Part shown: piece by piece, positions 11,965 through 22,689 of the stretch
Layout: each line of letters opens with the position of its first letter
Position numbering within the stretch: the stretch's first letter is position 1
Assembly (NCBI GenBank): GCA_035578905.1
Contig: JAQJVL010000004.1
Location: 6,073,175-6,137,174 of the forward strand
Origin: Stictocephala bisonia
Taxonomy: Eukaryota; Arthropoda; Insecta; Hemiptera; Membracidae
Length of the DNA stretch: 64,000 bases
Reading direction: 5' to 3'
Program-made: the position numbers and the translations under genes
The notes under the pieces: model-generated
The model's input: only the letters and a program-made list of their open reading frames with translations
Databases searched by the model: none
Told to the model about the DNA's origin: nothing

Positions 11965-14195
11965 CAAACGTGGCCGACGGCTGGGTTAGAGATAGCGCTG
12001 GTTCGAAGACAACTTGGACTAGAAATACTCACATAACGTTTACGTTGTTTTCTACAGGTTCGAAACCGATTTGGACTGGAAGGGCTCACGTAACGTTCAC
12101 ATTGTTCTGTACTGCTTCGAAACCGACTTAGACTGGAAATACTCACGTAACGTTCACGTTGTTCTGTACTGGTTCAAAACCGACTTGGACTGGCAGTACT
12201 CAAGTAACGTTCATGTTGTTCTGTACTGGTTCGATACCGACTTGGACTGGCAGTACTCAAGTAACGTTCACGTTGTTCTGTACTGGTTCAAAACCGACTT
12301 GGACTGGCAGTACTCAAGTAACGTTCATGTTGTTCTGTACTGGTTCAAAACCGACTTGGACTGGCAGTACTCAAGTAACGTTCACGTTGTTCTGTACTGG
12401 TTCAAAACCGACTTGGACTGGCAGTACTCAAGTAACGTTCATGTTGTTCTGTACTGGTTCGATACCGACTTGGACTGGCAGTACTCAAGTAACGTTCACG
12501 TTGTTCTGTACTGGTTCAAAACCGACTTGGACTGGCAGTACTCAAGTAACGTTCATGTTGTTCTGTACTGGTTCAAAACCGACTTGGACTGGCAGTACTC
12601 AAGTAACGTTCATGTTGTTCTGTACTGGTTCGATACCGACTCGGACCGGAAGTACTCATGTAACGTTCACGTTGTTCTGTACTGGTTCAAAACCGACTTA
12701 GACTGGCAGTACTCAAGTAACGTTCATGTTGTTCTGTACTGGTTCAAAACCGACTTGGACTGGCAGTACTCAAGTAACGTTCATGTTGTTCTGTACTGGT
12801 TCAAAACCGACTTGGACTGGCAGTACTCAAGTAACGTTTATGTTGTTCTGTACTGGTTCAAAACCGACTTGGACTGGCAGTACTCAAGTAACGTTCATGT
12901 TGTTCTGTACTGGTTCAAAACCGACTTGGACTGGCAGTACTCAAGTAACGTTCATGTTGTTCTGTACTGGTTCAAAACCAACTTGGACTGGCAGTACTCA
13001 AGTAACGTTCATGTTGTTCTGTACTGGTTCAAAACCAACTTGGACCGGAAGTACTCAAGTAACGTTCATGTTGTTCTGTACTGGTTCAAAACCGACTTGG
13101 ACTGGCAGTACTCAAGTAACGTTCATGTTGTTCTGTACTGGTTCAAAACCAACTTGGACTGGCAGTACTCAAGTAACGTTCATGTTGTTCTGTACTGGTT
13201 CAAAACCGACTTGGACTGGCAGTACTCACGTAACGTTCACGTTGTTCTGTACTGGTTCGATACCGACTCGGACCGGAAGTACTCACGTAACGTTCATGTT
13301 GTTCTGTACTGGTTCGATACCGACTCGGACTGGAAGTACTCACGTAACGTTCACGTTGTTCTGTACTGGTTTAAAACCGACTTGGACTGGCAGTACTCAA
13401 GTAACGTTCATGTTGTTCTGTACTGGTTCGATACCGACTCGGACCGGAAGTACTCACGTAACGTTCATGTTGTTCTGTACTGGTTCGATAACGACTCGGA
13501 CTGGAAGTACTCACGTAACGTTCACGTTGTTCTGTACTGGTTCAAAACCGACTTGGACTGGCAGTACTCACGTAACGTTCATGTTGTTCTGTACTGGTTC
13601 GATACCGACTCGGACCGGAAGTACTCACGTAACGTTCATGTTGTTCTGTACTGGTTCAAAACCGACTTGGACTGGCAGTACTCACGTAACGTTCATGTTG
13701 TTCTGTACTGGTTCGATACCGACTCGGACCAGAAGTACTCACGTAACGTTCATGTTGTTCTGTACTGGTTCGATACCGACTCGGACTGGAAGTACTCACG
13801 TAACGTTCATGTTGTTCTGTACTGGTTCGATACCGACTTGGACTGGCAGTACTCACGTAACGTTCATGTTGTTCTGTACTGGTTCGATACCGACTCGGAC
13901 CGGAAGTACTCACGTAACGTTCATGTTGTTCTGTACTGGTTCAAAACCAACTTGGACTGGCAGTACTCACGTAACGTTCATGTTGTTCTGTACTGGTTCG
14001 ATACCGACTCGGACCGGAAGTATTCACGTAAAGTTCACGTTGTTCTGTACTAGTTTTCCCTTACCCTGTCTGAGTAAGTTTCCCACACAGATCAATAAAA
14101 GTCTAAGGGAATGGACTGAGTAAGGTTAAAAAGGAATCAGGCCCACAAAAAAAAAAAAATAAATAAATAAATAAATGAAATAAATAAATATATAA
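11965..14195 (+). mobile_element. Putative SINE whose B-box region expanded into a 57-bp array
   Basis: TGGCCGACGGCTGGGTTAGA at 11971-11990 looks like a tRNA A-box region, and GGTTCGAAGAC at 12000-12010 like the B box that follows it. From 12000 this B-box segment is repeated in 57-bp units up to 14051. A non-repetitive body follows at 14052-14146, then a run of about 13 A and (TAAA)n to about 14190, a typical SINE tail. The order (tRNA-like head, expanded B box, body, A-rich tail) is seen directly. That all parts belong to one inserted element is inference, and I found no target-site duplication. Confidence 0.5.
12000..14051. repeat. 57-bp minisatellite, 36 copies, one Pol III B-box-like site per unit
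   Basis: Exactly 36 units of 57 bp fit the interval. Each begins GGTTC(A/G)A(A/T)ACCGACT, continues GGACTGGCAGTACTCAAG and ends TAACGTTCATGTTGTTCTGTACT (given in parts). Twelve units have GGTTCGATACC and one (12057) has GGTTCGAAACC, both perfect matches to GGTTCGANNCC; most others have GGTTCAAAACC, one base off. Much of the variation is CpG versus TpG/CpA. Frames of 660 (12071-14053) and 465 (12726-14123) codons arise because 57 is a multiple of three. In both frames most between-unit changes are amino-acid-changing (K/D, L/S, W/R, Q/K), so I see no sign of protein constraint. Confidence 0.96.
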
Positions 14196-14225
14196 AATGC
14201 TTGTAACTATCTCAACGTTATCGTT

Positions 14226-14349
14226 ACTCCTGTTAGTCTTGTTCTGCCTTATTGATAGTTCACTCAACACTCGGGAATCCTTGTGGGACTCCTGTTAGTC
14301 TTGTTCTGTCTTACTGATAGTTCACTCAACACTCGGGAATCCTTGTGGG
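14226..14349. repeat. 62-bp tandem duplication
   Basis: Two nearly identical copies of a segment starting ACTCCTGTTAGTCTTGTTCT and ending ATCCTTGTGGG (14226-14287 and 14288-14349), with the start of a third. This is a two-copy array at an early stage. Confidence 0.9.
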
Positions 14350-15299
14350 ACTCCTTTATTCGAATGTTTGGAAATCCATTAATCTTGTTATCAAGCCCTC
14401 CTACACAACGCAAAAACACCCCTTAAACTAAACGTCGGCTGCATACAAGACAAATGGAAATTATTAATGTATTGGAAACAACACATATAAAAAGAAATAA
14501 CTATGATTGTACCATTCATTCTGTATCATCCTAAACTAAATTAATCTAATCAAGGGGTAACAAAAACCATATATTTCTTTTTACTTGCTTAAAGACTATA
14601 ATGCCCGCCTTATCGGTACGTTTATATGAAATTTTAACTCTAATATATAAACAGATGAAATTACATATATTCTGAAAGTACTCAGGGGGAGTAGTCTCGG
14701 TCGATTTCATCCCGGTAGAGAGGTGTCTGGGCAATGGGCATCGACTGTGCTACTGCCACTACAATATATAGCAGGCCCGCATTGTGGTCGAGGTTCACTT
14801 ACCCCCGCCCCGCCCTGTCCACAGCCCGCACATATACAACCAGACTGATCGTCCTGCAATTAATTGCAACGCCTCATGTATGGGCTCCACTCTGCATTTT
14901 TCAACTCGTTATACAACAAACTTAAAAAGTCTTACGTCCCATAATATAAAATAGGTACCGGTATATATAATATGAGACTAGTACAAAAAATGCATATTTA
15001 TTTTGCTTTAAATTAACCTGAATGTAACATTAATTTGTAATACCACAAATATAAATCATTACTTGCAAAGTTACCTTTTTAAATATAACTTGTGAACTAA
15101 TTATGTGTAATCTTCGTCAAAATTATTCTGTTATTTTAAGTACATATGCCTGCACATTTAAAGATATTTTTAGGCTGCGCTACAAAGATTACAGTTGTTA
15201 GTTACAGCTTCTCTGTGGAATGTTTACAATTCAAAAGGGGTTTTAAGTGTAGTTTTAGTCTACTAGAGGAAGAACACAGAAGAACGCTTCTTGGAGTGC
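14350..15299. other. Unique sequence, no gene supported
   Basis: Mostly AT-rich, with a short GC-richer patch at about 14750-14850. Frames at 14546-14734 (minus) and 14734-14925 (plus) are short and unrecognised. Confidence 0.4.
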
Positions 15300-15965
15300 G
15301 AGCGTATATGTGTCTGTAGAAGTACTTCCATCATAGAGTGCAAGCGTACGTTCTCTGGTGCGTGTATATGTGTGGATAGAAGTAAATCCTTCTTTGAGTG
15401 CAGGTGTACGTGCTATAGTACGTATGTATGTATGGATAGAAAATCATCCTTCTTGCAGTGAGAGCGTACGTGTTATGGTGCGTGTGTATGTATGGATAGA
15501 AGAACTTCCTTCTCGCTCTGAGAGCGTACGTGCTATGGTGAGTATGTATATATGGATAGAAGAACTTCCTTCTTGCAGTGAGAGCGTACGTGCTATGGTG
15601 AGTATGTATATATGGATAGAAGAACTTCCTTCTTGCAGTGAGAGCGTACGTGCTATGGTGCGTGTGTATGTATGGATAGAAGAACTTCCTTCTTACAGTG
15701 AGAGCGTACGTGCTATGGAGCGTGTGTATGTATGGATAGAAGAACTTCCTTCTTGCAGTGAGAGCGTACGTGCTATGGTGAGTATGTATATATGGATAGA
15801 AGAACTTCCTTCTGACAGTGAGAGCGTACGTGCTATGGAGCGTGTGTATGTATGGATAGAAGAACTTCCTTCTTGCAGTGAGAGTGAAGTTCTATGGTGC
15901 GTATGTATGAATGGATAGAAGAACTTCCTTCTTACAGTGAGAGCGTACTTGCTGTGGTGCTTGTG
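15300..15965. repeat. 60-bp minisatellite, about 11 copies
   Basis: The unit contains ATGGATAGAAGAACTTCCTT, CTTGCAGTGAGAGCGTACGT and GCTATGGTG. The left-hand copies are the most diverged. A 186-codon frame (15358-15918, repeating WIEELPSCSESVRAM) exists because 60 is a multiple of three; it has no recognised domain and ends where the array degenerates. Confidence 0.95.
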
Positions 15966-17079
15966 AGACATGGATGTGAGATCGTCAGTCATACATTATA
16001 TTGACTGACAACATTATTAAAAAAGCTTGACACTGTGGTAAAATTAGAATTGCTTTACATTTTAAATCGCTAATAAAACGTCCATAAAAAAGATATATTC
16101 TCTGTAGCCAAAAAATAACAAAAACTGGTGTATTGTTTAGTATGTAAAAGTCGTGGCTGCGCCTACATTATTTCTGTGAAACACGCACCAATGAACGGGC
16201 TCATAAACACAATGACCGCTCCCCTATCTGTGATTCGGGAGGGTGAAAAGAAATCATCAGGGAACAAAAGGCGGCCAGAACAACGGCAACGATGAGATGC
16301 CGTATTAGTTAAGCAGCGGGAATGGGTCCGCAATACGAGTACGACACGTCCAATCGCAGTGACAATGGTGGCCTGCCACCACGTGGTGGCCCGACCTACA
16401 GTACTCATTGTCTACTCGCTGCCAGTAATGAACCTGAACTACGCTTACCACATACTTCACTACTTTCATTTTCTAAATCATGTCCATATTCAATTGTAAC
16501 TTATATAAACACAACTAGTTGAATTTCTATTCATTAGTAAGACGCCTGTCGTAGATATATGGGCGAATACGAGGGGCAAATAAGTATGATAAGAGTAGAT
16601 GAATGATTTTAGTGCTTGAGTAATTTGTGTGCGTATGTGTAAATTATGAGAAGAATGAATGTTAGCTGTTTAAACAAAAAACTGTTTAATGTCTTGATTT
16701 TTAAGTGAAGTACTTTTTTTTAATTGTGACGATTGTAACACAATGTTCTTATTGTACTACTAGAAAATAAATTAAATCAAATTCCTTTTACTACCAAAAG
16801 CATAGATACATAATATTAATAAAGTGAGGAGATCAAGTGAATTTAACTAGCAATTTCTTATGAGGGTATATTGTCGGTAGTATAACTTAAAAATCGTTGT
16901 TTATTATTTGTAATCTAAATAATCATATTGGATATAAATGGTTTGAGTTTCAAAATTACGACACCATTCAATTTTAAGAAGATAAAAAACGAACCTATAC
17001 AAGTCTTTCAGGTGTTTATGTCCGTTATCGGCTTAAGTATGTGGATAAGGTTCATTAGAAGTAGTCATATATATGCAGA
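15966..17079. other. Unique sequence with a GC-richer patch and a perfect palindrome
   Basis: GC rises at about 16150-16400 but no gene is supported there (81-codon minus and 66-codon plus frames overlap antiparallel). The 16-bp perfect palindrome GCCACCACGTGGTGGC lies at 16375-16390, centred on a CACGTG E-box. The remainder is AT-rich. Confidence 0.4.
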
Positions 17080-17645
17080 ATCTGATTCTGGCTGAAAGGG
17101 GAACAAAGACTAATATAGACTCGAATACTGAAACTTTTGGCAGTGCCGTTGTGTTCATGTATAGAACACAGACACAACATGAGTTCAGGTACACTGACTT
17201 TCAGCGCAGAACTCTCCAGCACACTTGGTGGAAAGGCCAATATAGACCCGACTGCTGAAACTTCTGGCAGTGCCGTTGTGTTCATGTATAGCCAGCCCTT
17301 AATCCTGCATTAGGAAGCCACTGTCGTTTCCGGGTACACAAACTTTCAGCGCAGATCTCTCCAGTTTACTTAGTGGAAAAGGCCAATGTCGAAACTTCTG
17401 GTAGCGCCGTTGTGTTTATGTCTAGTAATCCCTTAATCCTGTATTAGTAAGCCACTGTAGTTTCCGGATACACAAACTTTCAGCGCAGATCTCTGAAGCA
17501 TACTTGGTGGAAAGGCCAATATAGATCCGAATGTCAAGACTTCTGGCAGCAGCGATGTGTTGATTTCTTGCAAGCCCTTAATCCTGCATTAGGAAGCCAC
17601 TGTCGTTTCCGGATACACAAACTTTCAGTACACATCTCTCGGTTA
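17080..17645. repeat. About 140-bp imperfect tandem repeat, 3.5-4 copies
   Basis: Shared modules recur in order: ACTTTCAGCGCAGA, CTTGGTGGAAAGGCCAATAT, CTTCTGGCAGTGCCGTTGTG and CCCTTAATCCTGCATTAGGA. The ACTTTCAGCGCAG anchors near 17197, 17340 and 17475 are about 135-144 bp apart, with a diverged fourth (ACTTTCAGTACAC) near 17620. Copies differ by small indels, so this is an older array than its neighbours. Short frames on both strands are artefacts. Confidence 0.88.
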
Positions 17646-18354
17646 TACTTAGTTGGAAGAAGTTTTAATTGGAAATGCCGATTCTTACCAATAGGAAAAC
17701 TCCTCCAAACTCACCCGAGTGGTAACATCATTTTCGCGCCAGTCAGTTGAACATTTACTCCATGCTTGAATGTTTATTATTGCACCAGTGCAACAGTTTT
17801 GAATGTATACAAACGCATAGAAAATGCATTTGCCATATGTAATAACATAGTTATTAATGACATGATAGTTAGTTATTCAAAATCCATCCAATTATTTGTT
17901 AAGATGGATTTTTTTCACAATCAAACGATAGATTCCCCTTACTTTTATATGTTTATACATATGCGTAAATTTGGCACCTAACCATGTTATTTTTTCAAAA
18001 TTATAATTTTTTTCAATAGATACTTATAAATTGTATGTCATTTTAAAATTAATATCATTTAAAAATACAATTGCTTAATTTGTTTTCCTGCCACATGCTG
18101 TAGCCCATGTGAGAAATTTTCAAGTTAATTTTTTAATATGTATTCTACATTGTATTCTTTCTTTCTACTGAACAATGTTATTAGATATACTTGTCTGTGA
18201 CCCTCCTAAATCGTGCATTTGTCTTTATCCCAACAGACAATTGTCAGAGATTTCTGGTGCATAGCCAAAAAGATCCTTCTCTCCTAATTAAGAAACAATG
18301 TCAAGGACTGATTGTCACAATATAGCCTCTGACTTATATATTTGATTGTTCACC
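17646..18354. other. AT-rich unique sequence, no gene supported
   Basis: A 71-codon frame at 17766-17981 is AT-driven and unrecognised. Confidence 0.4.
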
Positions 18355-18534
18355 ATGAGTTTTTTTAAAGAAAGGAGAGGCCGATCTCCTTTTCAACCTC
18401 ACTCTGCTCCATATACTACTGATCTGTACTTAGAACTTATTAGACAGAGTAAGGGGGTCCAACCAGCACCAACGCTAACTGAAACCCAGGTTCAAAGTGG
18501 TGACGCCTCAGACCGCCCGGCCACCGGCAGCTAA
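18355..18534 (+). CDS. Unrecognised 59-codon open frame (doubtful)
   Basis: The ATG at 18355 has a good eukaryotic start context (CACCATGA). The frame starts MSFFKERRGRSPFQ, continues through PYTTDLYLELIRQSKG and ends DASDRPATGS. It is non-repetitive and hydrophilic, and its region is less AT-biased than the flanks. I recognise no family. It could be a small protein, an exon or a mobile-element remnant, or it may be chance. No splice sites or poly(A) evidence can be tied to it. Confidence 0.2.
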   Translation: MSFFKERRGRSPFQPHSAPYTTDLYLELIRQSKGVQPAPTLTETQVQSGDASDRPATGS

Positions 18535-18734
18535 TGAAACCTTACTCGCCGACAGTATAATAAGGCCACATTAAGTTACTAAAACTAAAAAATGCAGAAT
18601 CGTGCAACATTTTTACAGTATTAATGGTTAGATGTAAGAGAGGAATTTGTAGTCCTTAACTCACCAATTTTTATATAATTTGTACAATACAATCATTTTA
18701 ATTTCATTTTTACCTGTTCTGTAGCCAGAGAAGT
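18535..18734. other. Short unique spacer
   Basis: Nothing recognised between the small open frame and the minisatellite fragment. Confidence 0.4.
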
Positions 18735-18878
18735 AGTAGACACAGTGGAAGTGTCACACGTATAGAGGTACTGACCCACCTGCCCACACGTACAGTGGTA
18801 TTGACCAACCCTCCCACCCATACACGTACAGTGGTATCGACCCACCCGCCCACACATACACGTACTGTATTGCCTTTA
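18735..18878. repeat. Short copy of the TTGACCC / CGTACAGTGG minisatellite family
   Basis: Three to four diverged units: GTACTGACCCACCTGCCC, then CACGTACAGTGGTATTGACC, then CATACACGTACAGTGGTATC and GACCCACCCGCCC. These closely match units at 49.63-50.47 kb and more loosely those at 2.9-3.96 kb. The orientation is the same as at 2.9 kb. Confidence 0.88.
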
Positions 18879-19267
18879 CGTGTTGAATAAACATTTAATT
18901 GCTACTAACTAGAGACTTTAGTGTTCCCCTACAAAACTACCCGAAACTATTTTGGTCAATTCATAATGAAAATATAATATTTAAGTATGTATTGGAATTG
19001 ATCAGGGGTTATTTTAGTTCAATAATTTCACTACAAATAATTGTATTACCTTGACAACGAAATATACTTTACATTTTAATTTTAATTTTGACAAAAATTA
19101 ACAAATTTTTAAACATGTTAGTCAAATTAGGGATTATTTTAATACATATTTTTACTAATACATATATTTAATCTATTTTGTAAATATATTAACTGTGATA
19201 AATAGCATGTACAATCTAAATAACACGATTAAAATCGAAAATTTATTTGTTTATTTGAATTTTAAAG

Positions 19268-19345
19268 GACGCAGTGGGATATCAGCCGTTCTATCTATTT
19301 GATAAGTGCTTTAGCGAACCCCCTCAAGCTGAATATCGATTGGCA
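19268..19345 (+). repeat. Dispersed 78-bp repeat, copy 1
   Basis: Starts GACGCAGTGGGATATCAG and ends GCTGAATATCGATTGGCA. It aligns without gaps to 22097-22174, with 62 of 78 bases identical by my hand count. Flanks on both sides are unrelated. It may be the conserved core of a SINE or other interspersed element; I do not recognise the family. Confidence 0.8.
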
Positions 19346-20654
19346 AACAAAGCAAGTGTGCCAATTTTTCACCAAACACATTACCAAACAAGAATTGACA
19401 GTTTATAGAAAATATGCGTCTGAGTCCATGTATAAAATAATTACTAGATACGGGTTAACAATCCATTCATAAAATTGCCTCACTCGTTTCACTGTGAATG
19501 AGTAGGAATACTACATCCACCCTAATACTCAGCACTGTCCCACCTTTTTTCTGATAAACAGAAGGGGTTTCAAGTAACAATAAAGGCGATAATGTATAAA
19601 TTTAGAATCGTTTCCCAAAACCCTGTTGTGGATGGTACGATAACGTTTACAATAAGGAATACTTAACTTAATACTCCTTTGAGGTCCTTCCCAAGGTATT
19701 TACAGCATGATAACACTACTTAAAAATTGTATTTCTTCAATTTACATAATTTACTTAACTATTTACTTAATATTTTAACTAAGATAAGTCATTGCTGACC
19801 TAAAAAGAACAGCTCATTACCTTATACCTTAAAACCAAGGTATAATTTTATATGGTGCAAATTTTAAAATATAACATAATTTTACAGTCTAGAAAAATCT
19901 GTAAGTCTACTCTTAGAGGCCGTAAACTAACCAATTTCATTTACACGCACAAATTGAAAATCTAGCTTTACCTAAGGATTAAGGAAGGAGGTAAGATAAA
20001 GCAAAAAGTCATAGAGCCAAAGTTGTAGATCGTCTCAAATCAGGTGCAGAGAATGGTGTTATTTTTGTTGTAGAACCGTTCATTTAGCCGCTACAATCCA
20101 ATTAGAGAAACGCTGTTTTTGGCATTTAAAATTGTTGCCACTAAAAAGGCTGCCATCTTCGATTTACTAAGAATTATTCAAAATCTCTTCTTATTGCACA
20201 TCTAAAATCTTTGACTCCTACAACATTCAGCGTCGTAGGCTTAGTACTTTTTTAGTTACAGCGATGATTGAGTGAGTGAGTGGTAATTGCCTTTTACAGG
20301 TATAGATTTAAGAAACAGTAACAAATTCTAGGTCTTCGGGATTCGACCGCGTCACTGGGCTATGTACAAACATTGCCGACGTTTCGGCCACATTACAGTA
20401 GGCCATCCTCAGGGCGAGACGATCACAGTCACAGAATTCGACAGAGTCGAGAGGTCACAGAGGACCTAGAATTTATTAGTGATAGTGACGACCGTGGAAG
20501 CATATCCATGAAGATTTAAGAAACAGCCCTGTCCTACACATTCATAGATTTTATGGTCTTCTAACCCAGCTTTAATTTTTGACAGACTTTTGGTAATATA
20601 ACTGAGTCCTCCAACGACTATAGTTTAGGAAGTTTTAACCCCCCCTCCCCACTT
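19346..20654. other. Unique sequence with a possible Penelope-like fragment
   Basis: AT-rich except for a patch at about 20335-20500 (listed separately). No gene supported. Confidence 0.4.
20335..20480 (-). mobile_element. Possible Penelope-like element terminal fragment with hammerhead-like motif
   Basis: On the minus strand CTGAGGA (20412-20406) is followed by TGGCC, an 11-base spacer, and GGCCGAAACGTC (20389-20378). The CTGANGA ... GAAA pair around complementary GGCC segments resembles the core of the small hammerhead ribozymes known in Penelope-like elements, although an extra T after CTGAGGA and an unclear stem III suggest decay. GACGTTTCGGCC next to CCATCCTCAG is also reminiscent of interspersed repeats seen widely in animals. 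Family assignment is from motif memory only. Confidence 0.3.
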
Positions 20655-21520
20655 ATTACAAATCAGTCATATCACTAAGTTGCACCCCACCCCTTCATCA
20701 AATTTCAGTCATATCACTAAGTTTAACCACATATCAGTCATATCACTAGGTTTCACCCCCGCTCATCAAATATCAGTCATATCATTAAGTTGCACCCCAC
20801 CCCTTCATCAAATTTCATTCATAATCACTAAGTTTCACCCCACTTCCTTATCACATCTCAGTCATATTATCAACTTTCACCGTACTCCCTCACCACATCT
20901 CAATCATATCGCTAAGTTTCGCCCCCCTCCCTCATCACATCTCAGTCATATCGCTTAAGTTTCAACCCCCCTCATCACATCTCAGTCATATCGCTAAGTT
21001 TCACCCCACCCCCTCATCATATCTCAGTCATATCGATTAGTTTCACCCCCCTCATCACATCTCAGTCATATCGCTATGTTTCACCCCACCCCTCATCACA
21101 TCTCAGTATCGCTAAGTTTCACCTCACCCCCTCATCATATCTCAGTCATATCGATTAGTTTCACCCCCCTCATCACATCTCAGTCATATCGCTATGTTTC
21201 ACCCTACCCCCTCATCATATCTCAGTCATATCGATTAGTTTCACCCCCCTCATCACATCTCAGTCATATTGCTAAGTTTCACCCCACCCCCTCATCACGG
21301 CTTAGTTATATCACTAAGTTTCACCCCCCTTATCACATCTCAGTCATATCGCTATGTTTCACCCCACCCCCTCATCACATCTCAGTATCGCTAAGTTTCA
21401 CCCCTCATCACATATTAGTCATATCACTAATTTTCACCCCACCCCCTCATCACATCTCAGTCATATCGCTAAGTTTCACCCCCTCATCACATATCAGTCA
21501 TATCATTAAGTCAGTCATTA
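20655..21520. repeat. 42-bp C-rich minisatellite, about 20 copies
   Basis: The unit contains CAGTCATATCGCTAAGTTTC, then ACCCCACCCCCTCATCACAT. Copy length varies through the number of C in CACCCC(A)CCCC and through small deletions. Frames at 20680-20958 and 21076-21540 are translations of the array. Confidence 0.94.
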
Positions 21521-22689
21521 TTCTTATCTCATTGCGATAACTGAATGTTGTGTATCGCTGCTTGCTTTATTACACACTCACAGAGTCGTGCTCAAGTTTA
21601 GTTTAGGTTAGACTATGTTGGTTTAGATATTTGATTACTCTCTATTAGTATATTTCTACAGAAACTAGTTTGAGTTTTCGAGGCAGATAAACTTAATCAT
21701 TAAACTCTTTTAGATTTAGTTTAGCAAAATTAATCAGTGTGATCCAACTGTTTACATAATCATCTAAATAAATTAATGAACAACTTTCTACTTAGTCAGC
21801 ATTATCTTATTAAATCCTATTTATCATTAAGTTCATCTATATGTTGTGGTAAAATCTTGTGCAAATATCATCAAACGTCGTATTAAAACAACATATTAAT
21901 TTATTTTAATATTTGTGGGAACATTTTTGTACAGCCATGGAATGGCGCAATTATTGTAAAACAATTTTTTCTGCCTCTCTTTGGTTAACGAAATCGCAAT
22001 TTCCATGCCGAATGAAACTGCTATTTTTAAATTGTGACAGGAAACAATACGAGAGGTAACGTATTTTTATATAAGTACATTATATGAGTTTCAAATGACG
22101 CAGCGGGATGTCAGGTCTTCCATCTGGCTGATAAGCGCTTTAGCAGAGCACCCCAGGCTGAATATCGATTGGCAGTTTTAATTTTAGTGGCGGGCACCTT
22201 CCCTGTTTGCCTGACAGGGCTGTTTGTGTTTCTACTGGATTTATTCAAATATGTATTTTGTTTAAATTGTGTACAATCATATAGCTAAATACAATAACAT
22301 TACATCTAAAAATACATTCCGAATCATATATACACAAATACACAAAATAATAATATTGTATATTAGTAATTAATATTTTTAACACAAGTAAAATTCGTTT
22401 CAAATATATTCATTATAAAATTCAAATTATGTATTAGTATTTAATTTGATAACACAAAAATAGTTTATAATAATGGATGTGTTTTTAGAAGTTCACGTGT
22501 CAGCTAGTGTAACTAGTAAAGATTTGATCTATGTTCACTTTTTTACATTTTTAGATCTTTTTGTTTTGAATGATATATGAAATAAGTTCTTCAAACTACA
22601 GGTTATGATTAGATGTTATGTGAACGTGAAATAATTATAGTTACTTGTGTGATGTCTCACTGTAGGTAAATAGAGTTAATAGGGTAGAT
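21521..22689. other. AT-rich unique sequence, no gene seen
   Basis: It contains the second 78-bp dispersed repeat (22097-22174). Nothing else recognised. Confidence 0.45.
22097..22174 (+). repeat. Dispersed 78-bp repeat, copy 2
   Basis: Starts GACGCAGCGGGATGTCAG and ends GCTGAATATCGATTGGCA; same length and orientation as the copy at 19268-19345, about 2.8 kb away. The last 18 bases are identical in both copies, while most differences are in the middle. Confidence 0.8.

Noticed and set aside
12071..14053. A 660-codon open frame repeating a 19-residue unit (VHVVLYWFKTDLDW)
   Set aside because: It exists because the 57-bp unit is a multiple of three; a second frame is open as well over much of the array. 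Variation between units is mostly amino-acid-changing in both frames, and the region looks like an expanded SINE segment. No signal peptide, promoter or domain.
15358..15918. 186-codon frame repeating WIEELPSCSESVRAM
   Set aside because: The unit is 60 bp, and the frame begins and ends with the array. A real repeat protein cannot be excluded entirely but nothing supports it.
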